A DNA stretch of 64,000 bases, taken from contig NZ_JH993797.1 of assembly GCF_000316115.1 (NCBI RefSeq), positions 7,847,961 to 7,911,960 on the forward strand, read 5' to 3'. Of this stretch, positions 16,388 to 24,855 are shown piece by piece. Under the pieces are notes generated by a model that did not search any database, was not told where the DNA came from, and saw nothing but the letters and a program-made list of their open reading frames with translations. Position 1 is the first letter of the stretch, and every line of letters begins with the position of its first letter. Made by a program: the position numbers and the translations under genes. This DNA is from Leptolyngbya sp. PCC 7375. Its GTDB lineage: Bacteria; Cyanobacteriota; Cyanobacteriia; Phormidesmidales; Phormidesmidaceae.

Positions 16388-18004
16388 TTAAACACCAAAC
16401 TTATCAACCTGCTCTTTCAAGTACTCATCGGCCTTATCTGGGTCAAAATCGCCAAACTTCATCTTTTCGATCCGGGAGATTTCCTCTGGTGAATCCACAC
16501 CCAGTTCTAAGGCAAGTTCCCGCGCTAGATCCGTCAAGAAGAAATCTCGACCACCGTCGGCAATCTTATCTGCCGACGTGTAATCCCAGCGTACGAGCTG
16601 GGTAGTAATCCAGCTGGCAAAACTCTTCCAAGGGTAGGGGTCAAAGTAAATTCGATCGGGAATGTCAAAGGTGTTGCCCTGACCATCTTCAAACTGACCG
16701 GTCATAACAGCTTCCAGCACTGGCAAGGGCTGATTCAGATATTCACGAGGGGCAATAGCCGCTGCAATTTCCTTACGGTTGGCTGGATTGTTGGCGTAGT
16801 TGGCCCCGTCAATAATGGCCTTGTTGAGGGCGCGGAATGTGTTGGGGTGTTCATCAATCCAATTCTGAGCAGCTACAAAGGCGCAGCAGGGGTGACCTGC
16901 CCACAGGTCTTTGGTTAAGATATGAATGAAACCAATGTCATCCTGCACGACCCGCTGGGTAAAGTTGTCGGGCAGGATAAAGGCATCGATTTGACCGGTG
17001 GCCATTTTTGCGATCGCATCCGGCGGGGGCAAAATCAACAGCTTCACATCGTTGTCTGGGTCTAGACCACCGCTGGCCAGGTAGTAACGCAACAGCAGAT
17101 TATGGTTGGAATAGTCATAGGGAATGCCGATGGTCATGCCCTTAAAGTCGGCGGGACCGTTAACATTGCCCAGGTGTTTGTTGGCAACGGCAATACCCTG
17201 GCCGTTGTTGTTCTCAATGCTGGCTAGCTTCACTGAGAAAGGAGTAGACCCCAAGCCAAGGGACATGGCAATGGGCATGGGTGCAAGCATGTGGTAAGCG
17301 TCCAGTTCACCTGCGATCGCAGCATCCCTGACCACCGACCAGCTAGCATACTTCATCAGCTCCACATCGAGACCATGCTTCTCATAGAAGCCCAACGGCT
17401 GCGACATAATAATCGGAGTCGCACAGGTAATTGGCAAAAACGCTAGCTTCAGACTCGTTTTCTCCAACGAGCCAGCAGGAGCACTAGCAACGGACCCTTG
17501 AGGATCATCAGTAACCTCGGCTGAATCGGCACAGTTGGCTAACGTGACCAAAGCTGCCCCTACAGCAATGTTCTGTAAAAACTTGCGCCGAGTTACCTGA
17601 CTGATGCGCTGAGCATCACTAAAAAACTCTCCAGCCTTAGGTCCAAAGGCTGCACCAAAAGCCTGATCCAGACCGCCTGCCAGGTCAATTAAATCTCGCA
17701 CCAGCCGCTCTCGCTTGGGGCTACCCTTGCCCACCTTACTCACAAACAGAGCCGTTCGTAGCTCTGCCTGACTAATAGCGTCAGCAGTCTCAATGGCCTC
17801 TGGCTTATAAAACCGCATGTTAACCAGATCATCGATCAGATCAGCCGGATTTTGGGGCATCTCCGACTCAGCCATCAAACGCCAGTGGTCCTGAGTAGAA
17901 TGATAACTTCCACAAACAACGCAGCGTGTCGGAATGGCACTAGTCCCACCATATTGGCAAGAAAGACTATTCCACTGGCGGAACTGATCCGTGACCGATT
18001 TCAT
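16388..18004 (-). CDS. second CynA/NrtA-like binding lipoprotein with N-terminal Cys/His domain (solitary)
   Basis: Clear paralogue of the protein at 12233-13873 through its whole length, including the unusual front domain. It has CVVC (Cys28, Cys31), His35 and HW at 40-41, an internal Tat motif (VTRRKFL, RR 139-140) and lipobox (LANC, Cys158). The binding domain repeats FLPITCATPIIMSQPLGFY and DAYHMLAPMPIAM. It has no permease or ATPase beside it, so it may share CynBD, feed another transporter, or present ligand to a sensor. An NtcA box and a TATAAT lie upstream. Its last residues (DKFGV) resemble the paralogue end (DKNGV). Confidence 0.88.
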   Translation of the reverse strand: MKSVTDQFRQWNSLSCQYGGTSAIPTRCVVCGSYHSTQDHWRLMAESEMPQNPADLIDDLVNMRFYKPEAIETADAISQAELRTALFVSKVGKGSPKRERLVRDLIDLAGGLDQAFGAAFGPKAGEFFSDAQRISQVTRRKFLQNIAVGAALVTLANCADSAEVTDDPQGSVASAPAGSLEKTSLKLAFLPITCATPIIMSQPLGFYEKHGLDVELMKYASWSVVRDAAIAGELDAYHMLAPMPIAMSLGLGSTPFSVKLASIENNNGQGIAVANKHLGNVNGPADFKGMTIGIPYDYSNHNLLLRYYLASGGLDPDNDVKLLILPPPDAIAKMATGQIDAFILPDNFTQRVVQDDIGFIHILTKDLWAGHPCCAFVAAQNWIDEHPNTFRALNKAIIDGANYANNPANRKEIAAAIAPREYLNQPLPVLEAVMTGQFEDGQGNTFDIPDRIYFDPYPWKSFASWITTQLVRWDYTSADKIADGGRDFFLTDLARELALELGVDSPEEISRIEKMKFGDFDPDKADEYLKEQVDKFGV

Positions 18005-18035
18005 ATTATTATTTTTTGGGTAGAACTAAAGCCTG

Positions 18036-18086
18036 ATTATATCTATTAGAACGGTTAATCTATCTTATTTTAGTATCAACGGATAC
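18036..18086 (-). promoter_or_regulatory. NtcA box and -10 element of the solitary binding-protein gene
   Basis: Positions 18073-18086 read GTATCAACGGATAC, a perfect GTA-N8-TAC. On the minus strand a TATAAT (18041-18036) follows 31 nt later, about one helical turn farther than in canonical class II NtcA promoters. The gene starts at 18004. Confidence 0.6.
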
Positions 18087-18209
18087 CGTTTTACAGACTT
18101 TGATTTTCGTTACAACCCTTAGTGTCCACCACGGGCAAGGTCGGCGAAGTGATGCATTCAATATATTGCCAAACCTGAATGTCCTCTCCCTTAAAGGGTG
18201 ACAGCGTAG

Positions 18210-18564
18210 CTATAAAGCGTGTTCCATAAGGGACAGAGCGAGAAAACCACGTTGAAAATAGAGTCGTTTATTCGGTTTGAGCGCAATCAATTTCAAGGCC
18301 GAATCCGCCCATATATCCATGGCATATATCCACCGTTGCCCATACAAACCCAAGCTAAAATCACTGTGATAGGGAGCCTTGCCTGAGTGCTTTTTGATAC
18401 ATCCAGCGTAATCGTCTATCCGTAATGCTTGCATGCGTTGTCCGTGCATTGTAGCCAAACTATAGGCGAGCACAATGACCACCACCAAGGCTAAAAAGCG
18501 ACGGTCGTTCACCTTGGTATCCTCCAGGTGATAGCCCCCGGTTTTACAATCTTTAAAAAATTGT
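18210..18564 (-). pseudogene. IS4-family transposase, C-terminal part
   Basis: Continues the transposase begun at 21967. It reads QFFKDCKTGGYHLED, then VNDRRFLALVVVIVLAYS and HSDFSLGLYGQRW, ending at 18210. QFFKDCK holds the Lys of the IS4 YREK signature. The preceding Glu codon is split by the inserted transposon. Joined to the other part across the 2-bp GA repeat, the frame reads WGIEQFFKDCK without a gap. Confidence 0.88.
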
Positions 18565-18674
18565 TCAATGCGCCAGCCATAATACCCCTATAAAGACGAA
18601 GCCTTCTCAATACCCTACCGTTAGATTGAGGGGGTTACTCCGCTTGGTTGAACTCGTCGCCAAAATAAAGGCAA

Positions 18675-18878
18675 GTGAGCCATTGCACGAAAAGGAAGAA
18701 TATCCATGTCAGAGCGAAACGAGTCCCCCCGTCTGCCTGTCCTCCGAGGAAGGAGCTGTGGCAACGGTTGCCGCAACTGAAGCGGCAGAGACTGATCAAT
18801 GTCTTGAGCCAACTGCTGGAGAATCATCTGAGTGCCCAGTCAGGACAGGAGGTGACGAATGAGTCTCCCAACGAATAG
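18675..18878 (+). CDS. small protein upstream of the serine recombinase
   Basis: A 67-residue basic protein from a GTG start, with the segment LWQRLPQLKRQRLINVLSQL likely helical. It overlaps the recombinase start by 19 nt, and its codons contain the recombinase ribosome site GGAGGTGACG. Overlap and fixed order suggest it is a real companion of the recombinase, perhaps a recombination directionality or accessory factor (inference). Another frame (18626-18862) is open over the same DNA, so the coding frame is not certain. Confidence 0.5.
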   Translation: MSHCTKRKNIHVRAKRVPPSACPPRKELWQRLPQLKRQRLINVLSQLLENHLSAQSGQEVTNESPNE

Positions 18879-21000
18879 CAGCCACTGGCCTTCAGAAAAA
18901 ATACAAGCCCATCATCTGGACCGGTTAGCGGTGGTCTATGTTCGTCAGTCAACCTTGCAGCAGGTGAGCGACCATCAAGAATCGACCCGACTCCAGTATG
19001 GATTAGTGGGGCGAGCCGAAGCCCTAGGCTGGAGAGCCGAGCGTGTGCTGACCATTGATGATGATTTAGGAAAGTCAGGCAGTAGCGCTGAAGGACGTTT
19101 AGGCTTTCAACGTCTTGTCAGTGAAGTGGGTCTCAATCATGTGGGGTTAATATTAGGAGTAGAGATGTCCCGGTTGGCCCGTTCATCGAAAGATTGGCAT
19201 CAACTGTTGGAAATCTGTGCCCTATTCGGCACACTGATAGCCGACCTGGACGGCATCTATAATCCGAGTGATTACAACGACAGGCTCTTGCTTGGGTTGA
19301 AAGGATCGTTCTCGGAGATAGAGCTCCACATCCTCAAACAGCGAATGATTCAGGGAAAGCGTAACAAAGCTGAACGAGGGGAATTGGGCTTCAATGTGCC
19401 CATCGGCTATGTGCGTCGTCCCTCTGGGGAAATACACTTTGACCCAGACGAACAAGTACAACAGGTGGTGCAGCTGATCTTCAGAAAATTTGAGGAATTG
19501 GGGACCCTCAATGCCGTACTCCAGTACCTAGTGACCCATCATATTCAGATTGGGGTACGGGTATTATCGGGACCGACAAAAGGCGATTTAGAATGGCATC
19601 GGCCCAATCGAGCGACATTGCAAAATCTCCTGAGACATCCAACCTATGCTGGGGCCTATGCCTATGGACGCAGACAAGTAGACCCTCGAAAAAAGAAAGC
19701 GGGACGACCTCATACCGGCAGAGTGGTTAAGCCTTGCGAGGAATGGCTGGTCTTGATCAAAGATCACCATCCGGCGTACATTAGCTGGGAAAAATACCAG
19801 CAGAATATTGCTCAACTCAAGTCCAATCAGAACCGCAGTAATGAACAAGGACATCCCCGTCAAGGGGTTGGGTTACTGTGTGGGTTGTTAGTGTGTGGTC
19901 GATGTGGGGGTCGCATGGCGGTTCAGTATTCCCATGGACAAGATCATCATCGCTATATCTGCGCCCGAGAGAAAGTCGATTATGGGGGTGAGATTTGCCA
20001 ACACTTGTCGGGTGCTTGTTTAGATGAGTATGTTGTTGACCAAGTTTTACAGGCCCTGGAACCCGCCGCATTAGAGTTGTCACTGGCCGCTGCAAGACAT
20101 CTTGAAGAAGACCGATTAGAACTCGACAAGGTGTGGCACCAACGACTTGAGAGAGCCCAATTTGAGACTGATAGAGCCAGACGACATTACCAGTTAGTAG
20201 AGCCAGAGAACCGTTTGGTCGCCAGACAATTAGCCCAAGAATGGGAAGCTAAATTGCAAGCTCAACAACAACTCCAAGAAGACTATGAACGTTTTTGTTG
20301 CGAGAAGCCCAAACAACTATCACCCGACCAACAACAACAGATTCGAAGACTTGCTCAAGACCTGCCTGCCTTATGGTCTGTGCCAACAACAACTCAGGCT
20401 CAACGCAAAGAAATCATCCGGCAGGTGATTGATAAAATCATTGTCACTGTTGAAGGCACAAGTGAACAGGTTCAGGTTATGATTGAGTGGTCGGGAGGAT
20501 TCTCCTGTCAAGCTCAAATTATTCGTCCGGTGGCAAAATGGACACAACTGAGTTACTACCCTCAGTTATGTGAGCGGCTAGAGCAACTGGTCGAGGCCAA
20601 TTTAACAACCGATGAAATAGTTGACTGCTTGCATCAAGAAGGGTTTCGTCCACCCAAACGACGTCAAACCTTCACTCGAGAAATCGTCCAAACCTTGATA
20701 CGCCATCTCGGACTCCGGCCTCGTCCATTGCCTAAAGCCAGAGAGCCCCTTTCTGAGCATGAGTGGTGGCTCCCTGAGTTAGCGGTCACGCTGGGGATGC
20801 CCACCGTGACCCTATACAACTGGGTGCGACGTGGTTGGGTCAAAGCCCGGCAGCAACCCACGTCCCCAAAACACTGGATCATTTGGGCCGATGAGATTGA
20901 ACTGGAACGATTAAGAACCCATCGGCAACGGCCTGTCGGTGACATTCTACGGCAACGTTGGAAAGGCAAAGTGCCCACGATTGCAATCCCACCTGAGTAA
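18859..21000 (+). CDS. large serine recombinase (transposase)
   Basis: DNA-cutting enzyme that forms a phosphoserine link and rejoins strands. The catalytic domain (about 20-165) has the nucleophile Ser in YVRQSTLQQ, the motif DDLGKSGSS and the Arg in MSRLARSSKDW. The recombinase domain follows (about 180-310). A zinc ribbon has CGRCGG (about 357-362) and later Cys residues, then a coiled coil rich in Gln and Glu (about 430-500). An extra C-terminal part of about 200 residues contains a MerR-like helix-turn-helix (TVTLYNWVRRGWVKAR). The 713-residue length suits transposon-borne recombinases. It reads opposite to the IS4 transposase it interrupts. Confidence 0.93.
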   Translation: MSLPTNSSHWPSEKIQAHHLDRLAVVYVRQSTLQQVSDHQESTRLQYGLVGRAEALGWRAERVLTIDDDLGKSGSSAEGRLGFQRLVSEVGLNHVGLILGVEMSRLARSSKDWHQLLEICALFGTLIADLDGIYNPSDYNDRLLLGLKGSFSEIELHILKQRMIQGKRNKAERGELGFNVPIGYVRRPSGEIHFDPDEQVQQVVQLIFRKFEELGTLNAVLQYLVTHHIQIGVRVLSGPTKGDLEWHRPNRATLQNLLRHPTYAGAYAYGRRQVDPRKKKAGRPHTGRVVKPCEEWLVLIKDHHPAYISWEKYQQNIAQLKSNQNRSNEQGHPRQGVGLLCGLLVCGRCGGRMAVQYSHGQDHHRYICAREKVDYGGEICQHLSGACLDEYVVDQVLQALEPAALELSLAAARHLEEDRLELDKVWHQRLERAQFETDRARRHYQLVEPENRLVARQLAQEWEAKLQAQQQLQEDYERFCCEKPKQLSPDQQQQIRRLAQDLPALWSVPTTTQAQRKEIIRQVIDKIIVTVEGTSEQVQVMIEWSGGFSCQAQIIRPVAKWTQLSYYPQLCERLEQLVEANLTTDEIVDCLHQEGFRPPKRRQTFTREIVQTLIRHLGLRPRPLPKAREPLSEHEWWLPELAVTLGMPTVTLYNWVRRGWVKARQQPTSPKHWIIWADEIELERLRTHRQRPVGDILRQRWKGKVPTIAIPPE

Positions 21001-21124
21001 CCCTCCTCACACCGTCACTGTTAACTCTTCACCGGAGAATACAAATGGAAAACCATCAGCCTATGACTAAGCAACCTCGGCATAAAGAGGGAGATGACTA
21101 TGGGGGTATTGAGGCTGGCGTATC

Positions 21125-21967
21125 TCTATCCCCCAGCGACAACGATAAATCTTTAAGGTTTGTTTGAGGGTGGGGAGATTTGTCAGGATATACCAGGGGT
21201 CTTTCGGTCCTTTCTTGCGGTACTTACGTTTCCAATAAACCGCCAGATTAAAGGGACCTAATCCGTCTCCTTTATTCCCTCTAATGCCGACATAAAATTG
21301 AGACATGCCCGGCTTGAATCCTTGGTCTTTGAGGACTTGGTACTCGTCACCAGGGTGTGGTTGGAAGTGGAAGTCTTTTTTCTGACGCAAGGCAAAGTAT
21401 ACCCCTTGTTGGTCGAGCCATTCAGCCAATTTCGGACTATGAAATTCTCGGTCTCCTATCACCAACGTTGGATAGTGTTTCAATAATTTCAGAGCGATTT
21501 TTAAGACTCGTTTTTGGGTCCTCAGATTACTGTTGCCGACATGATCTAATAGCTCCCAATATAGGGGTAATGCATGGGTGCCCCATACCAGGGTCACCAT
21601 AAACAGATTACGCTCTTTCCATTGCGTTCGGTCTATCGCAATCAACCAATATCCATACTTCTGATGAGCTTTTTTTTAACCGACGACGCTGATCTCGATT
21701 GAGACAATGACCGGTTTGAGCTTGGCGAATCCAATATTTGATCAACGGAAACCACAACACTTTAAGGCTCAGACGAGGGAGGACTAAAAACCGTTGTAGG
21801 TTCCGTTTACGACTCGCATATTTGATCGGTTGAGGAAATAGACTGGCTAACGTTCCGAGCGTGACTTGACGATGCGCTTGTATCAAAAGTAACACCAGCT
21901 CTAGCGTTAGATACTGCGACTCGCTCAGATGCTTACGGCAGATGGTTTGGTATACTGAAGGCAACAT
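21125..21967 (-). pseudogene. IS4-family transposase, N-terminal part, with frameshift
   Basis: Starts at ATG 21967 and changes frame at a run of eight A (minus strand; forward T run 21670-21677). Seven A would restore one frame through KKAHQKYGYW into AIDRTQWKERN. The two catalytic Asp are visible in AIDRTQW and IGDREFHS, and the Y..R of YREK in IYRCRWGI. The frame then runs into the inserted transposon exactly at the catalytic Glu codon. The A-run shift could be a mutation or a slippage site. Confidence 0.85.
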
Positions 21968-22093
21968 TTTATTTTTTGTGGGGGATGCATAGTCCCCTAT
22001 TTTTTTGCCTTCCTATTTTCCCAAATCATTGCCAAATATAGACTTTAAGTTCCTTGTCACCCTTTAAGGTCCTCTCCAGTCAAGCAGCCTGCA

Positions 22094-22118
22094 GGAGGGT
22101 AAGCAATGCCCACCCTCC
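22094..22118. repeat. REP-like imperfect palindrome
   Basis: GGAGGGTAAGCAATGCCCAC and the following CCTCC pair at 10 of 12 positions around a single central base. It lies between the IS4 right end and the 3' end of the acyl-CoA-dehydrogenase-like gene. The sequence is close to the GTAGGGTGGGCA-type palindromes of cyanobacteria. Confidence 0.5.
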
Positions 22119-22130
22119 CATTTGAGACTG

Positions 22131-23300
22131 TTAGGCAACCGACAAAGCGGGTTGCTGCTGCATATCAGCCAACATCTTCTTCAGATGCTTGAGAGCGGGA
22201 GTCACAATCGCCACAAAATAAGCTTCCCGCAACTTACGCTCTGCCGGGCTACCATGCACATAGGCTCTGGCTCCCGCATGCAGCATGGCCGCTTGAGCAG
22301 ACCGTAACGAGAGTTCTGCACCGGTTACTCGGGCTTGAATAATCTCGCGATCCAGTTGTGGATCAGCCAGACCTGTACATTCATTCAGCTGGTCAGCCAG
22401 GCTGTAGGTATGCAACCGAGCCATGTGCAAAGCATCAGCCAGGTCTTCAACTTGATCATCCAAATAGCAATTTACATGACCCAGACGCTTATTAGACCGA
22501 CGCATCAGCTCAATACAGCTATCGGCTAATCCTAACCCCATACCCATCTGGGTCAAAATAAATCCAGGGCGAATGCAGGCGACATACTCCTCACAGGGAG
22601 ATGCCAAAACCCACTCATCTGGAACAAAGGCATCACGGAATACACAGCTATAGGTGCCTGTCCCTTCCAAGGCAATAAAGTGAGCATTAAGCCGCAGCGA
22701 CATCCCCTCTAGCGCATCGGAAACAAGCGCCATCATGTAGTCTTCCGAATCAGCCAGTTTGGCGGCAATCCCAAAATAGTGGCCAGGCCCCAAATTAGAC
22801 ACCCAGGGCAGCAGGCCGTTGATGATGTAGCCACCGTCTACACGCGTTGCCGTCAGGGCAATTTTCTCAATATCGGCAAAATGCTTCATGGGGTTTGATA
22901 ACCCAGTACCGGCTAGCACCTGACCAGTAGCGACTTTAGGCAGCATCTCTGCTTTCAGCGTCGTGTTCTGAGTGTTCTCTAAGTACCAGGTGCAGGCCAC
23001 CTGACACCAGGCAATAAAGCCGGTCGAAAGACAGTCTTTAGAAATTTCTTCAATGCTTTGAATCGCTGTTCTCAATCCTTTACCCGACCCCTGGTAGTCT
23101 GTGGACACTGCATGGGCAAAGGCATTGGTCGTACCTAGCTGGTGCATAATCTGATCCGGATACTCTCCTTTGAGATCAATGTCTTGCACCTTAGGTGTCA
23201 GCACTTGATTAATTACAGTGCGTAGGTTAGCAATAGCCGGATCTAAATCTAAGGTTGCCGAGGATGCCTTAGGATTCGATGATTTTGAAATGGTTTGCAT
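22131..23300 (-). CDS. acyl-CoA dehydrogenase-like flavoprotein
   Basis: 389 residues with the acyl-CoA dehydrogenase fold: an N-terminal helical part, a middle block TGLSNPMKHF and WVSNLGPGHYFGIAAK typical of FAD contact strands, then a C-terminal helical domain. The usual catalytic Glu is not obvious to me, and the family also includes monooxygenases that use reduced flavin (DszC/SfnB type). Those act on sulfur- or nitrogen-containing organics, which would suit the neighbourhood, but this is inference. It is monocistronic, with a duplicated 14-bp sequence upstream. The Ala/Ser-rich first 25 residues are probably disordered. Confidence 0.7.
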   Translation of the reverse strand: MQTISKSSNPKASSATLDLDPAIANLRTVINQVLTPKVQDIDLKGEYPDQIMHQLGTTNAFAHAVSTDYQGSGKGLRTAIQSIEEISKDCLSTGFIAWCQVACTWYLENTQNTTLKAEMLPKVATGQVLAGTGLSNPMKHFADIEKIALTATRVDGGYIINGLLPWVSNLGPGHYFGIAAKLADSEDYMMALVSDALEGMSLRLNAHFIALEGTGTYSCVFRDAFVPDEWVLASPCEEYVACIRPGFILTQMGMGLGLADSCIELMRRSNKRLGHVNCYLDDQVEDLADALHMARLHTYSLADQLNECTGLADPQLDREIIQARVTGAELSLRSAQAAMLHAGARAYVHGSPAERKLREAYFVAIVTPALKHLKKMLADMQQQPALSVA

Positions 23301-23408
23301 GGCGATGCTCTATAAAAGGCCGATGTATTGAGTTGGGCTGATAAAGCGGTATGTGATGATCGCTGGGTTAGATTTTTGAAGCTTGAAAACCTAATGCAGA
23401 CCTAACGA

Positions 23409-23436
23409 TTCCAAAATATTATTTCCAAAATATTAT
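23409..23436 (-). promoter_or_regulatory. two tandem 14-bp direct repeats upstream of the flavoprotein gene
   Basis: TTCCAAAATATTAT occurs twice in direct succession (23409-23422 and 23423-23436), 109 nt upstream of the ATG at 23300. Identical tandem half-sites could bind an activator, or may be a simple AT-rich duplication. Confidence 0.4.
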
Positions 23437-23578
23437 ATTGGTTGCCAGAATCGACATTACCCCAACGAATACACGCAAGAAATGCCCTAAACCAGAGACG
23501 AAAAGGTTAAAGAGAAGTTTCCGGAGTTTCTCACGGTAGAAACTCCGACTTTAGATAAATTTAATCCAACAGTTCCAA

Positions 23579-24121
23579 TTAAACCGTTGAAACCGATACC
23601 GGCATAGGGTTGCTTAATGTCGCAGACACCGGTGACCATGTATTCGCATGGGCCACCATTTCCTCTAGCACTGCCCGGTCAGCATCACCGTCGATGTCTA
23701 CCTTAACGCGGACATCAGTAAACCCAGCCTGGGGCTTGGCCAATTCTCCAGTCCCCCAGGTGCTAACAATGTTGATATCGCCTTCTAGGGAAACTTCTAG
23801 CTTAGTTAAGGTAACGCCTTTTGCAGCTGCATTGGCCTGAATGCCCACCACCAAGCAGGAACCCAGGGCTCCCAATACAATCTCAGATGGGTTAGGTGCG
23901 GTATTATCTCCCAAAAGAACAGGAGGCTCATCAATGACAAATGCGTCCAGGTCACGGGCGTAGTTAAGACTGCGAAACTTGCCTGTGCAGACAGTTTTAA
24001 CTTTTAGGGTTTTATCGGCAGGGTTGGCCTTATTCTTAGCGGCTAAATCTGTTAGACCGTCTTGAGGAATGGGAGTAAGCGGTGCTTTTACCTCAGCGGT
24101 CACGGTAGTTGCTTCGGCCAT
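23579..24121 (-). CDS. OsmC/Ohr-family protein
   Basis: The OsmC fold reduces organic or lipid hydroperoxides through two cysteines. The block NPSEIVLGALGSCLVVGIQANA carries the first Cys. The second family Cys, normally shortly before a PV motif, is replaced (HANTWSPVSATL). Loss of the resolving Cys suggests a thiol role different from peroxide reduction, or a ligand-binding role. The ATG at 24121 is used; a TTG four codons upstream is also in frame. The first 45 residues are polar. It is divergent from the DUF1348 gene and follows no clear operon. Confidence 0.85.
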   Translation of the reverse strand: MAEATTVTAEVKAPLTPIPQDGLTDLAAKNKANPADKTLKVKTVCTGKFRSLNYARDLDAFVIDEPPVLLGDNTAPNPSEIVLGALGSCLVVGIQANAAAKGVTLTKLEVSLEGDINIVSTWGTGELAKPQAGFTDVRVKVDIDGDADRAVLEEMVAHANTWSPVSATLSNPMPVSVSTV

Positions 24122-24343
24122 GGTTCTATCCAAGTAGAATGATCACTCTACTTAAGATACAAGAAACTCCTGGGAGGTGAAAGGTCAATGTTATTGATTG
24201 ATAAAAATAGAGAGCACTGAGAGCCTCAAGAAAATCCTAGTTTTCCAAAATTTCGTCCCATTTACCTGGCAACGCTGAGGGGTATATATAGGGAGAATGA
24301 ACTCCAAATTCACTATTTGACTGATTACTCAGGATTCTTGCCC

Positions 24344-24814
24344 ATGTCAGCTGCGAAACTGGTCCCCCCATTTACCTATGAGATTGCTGTTAAAAAAGTT
24401 CGTATGGCAGAAGATGCCTGGAACAGTAGAGATCCACAGCGGGTTTCCATGGCTTACTCAGAAAATAGCCACTGGCGCAATCGGGCTGAGATTTTTCAGG
24501 GACGAGATACGATTCGAGAGTTTTTGACCCGAAAATGGGATAAGGAACTGGATTATCGTTTGACTAAGGAGATGTGGGCCTTTGGTGAGAATCGGATCGC
24601 CGTGCGCTTTCAGTATGAATGGCACGATGATGCCGGTCAGTGGTATCGCGCCTATGGTAATGAGAATTGGGAATTTGACGAGGATGGGTTAATGCGTCGC
24701 CGAGAAGCGAGCATTAACGATAAGCCCATTACTGAAGCAGAACGTCGCTTTTTCTGGTCGGCACCCGGTCCTCGCCCAGACGATCACCCGGGGCTGATTG
24801 ATTCTCCAGAGTAG
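24344..24814 (+). CDS. DUF1348 / nuclear transport factor 2-like (SnoaL-type) protein
   Basis: A 156-residue single-domain protein of the NTF2-like cone fold. Recognised by WNSRDPQRVSMAYSENSHWRN, FLTRKWDKELDYRL and FQYEWHDDAGQWYRAYGNE, a pattern I recall from DUF1348. A pocket formed by the Trp, His and Tyr residues could bind a small molecule, but no activity is established for this family as far as I know. An upstream TTG (24317) is in frame; the ATG is preferred. It is divergent from the OsmC gene. Confidence 0.8.
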   Translation: MSAAKLVPPFTYEIAVKKVRMAEDAWNSRDPQRVSMAYSENSHWRNRAEIFQGRDTIREFLTRKWDKELDYRLTKEMWAFGENRIAVRFQYEWHDDAGQWYRAYGNENWEFDEDGLMRRREASINDKPITEAERRFFWSAPGPRPDDHPGLIDSPE

Positions 24815-24855
24815 TGCGATCGCACCAACCATAATATTAATATTGAGTCCCAGCC

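Larger units (their letters stand above)
18567..21124 (+). mobile_element. large serine recombinase transposon inserted in the IS4 transposase
   Basis: Ends are imperfect inverted repeats: the left begins AATGCGCCAGCC and the complement of the right begins GATACGCCAGCC, both continuing to AATACCCC (about 18 of 22 match). It is flanked by the dinucleotide TC (18565-18566 and 21125-21126), as expected for recombination over a 2-bp core. It carries a small ORF and the recombinase gene. 2558 bp, with no HIP1 octamer seen. Confidence 0.85.
18189..22069 (-). mobile_element. IS4-family insertion sequence, interrupted by a second element
   Basis: The terminal inverted repeats are 15-bp perfect (18189-18203 and 22055-22069, CCTTAAAGGGTGACA), flanked by a 7-bp target duplication TCCTCTC (18182-18188 and 22070-22076). 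Removing the nested element and its 2-bp duplication leaves a 1321-bp IS encoding one DDE transposase on the minus strand. Confidence 0.9.

Noticed and set aside
18626..18862. 78-residue frame ahead of the serine recombinase
   Set aside because: The alternative frame (18675-18878) has a better helix pattern and overlaps the recombinase start as companions often do.
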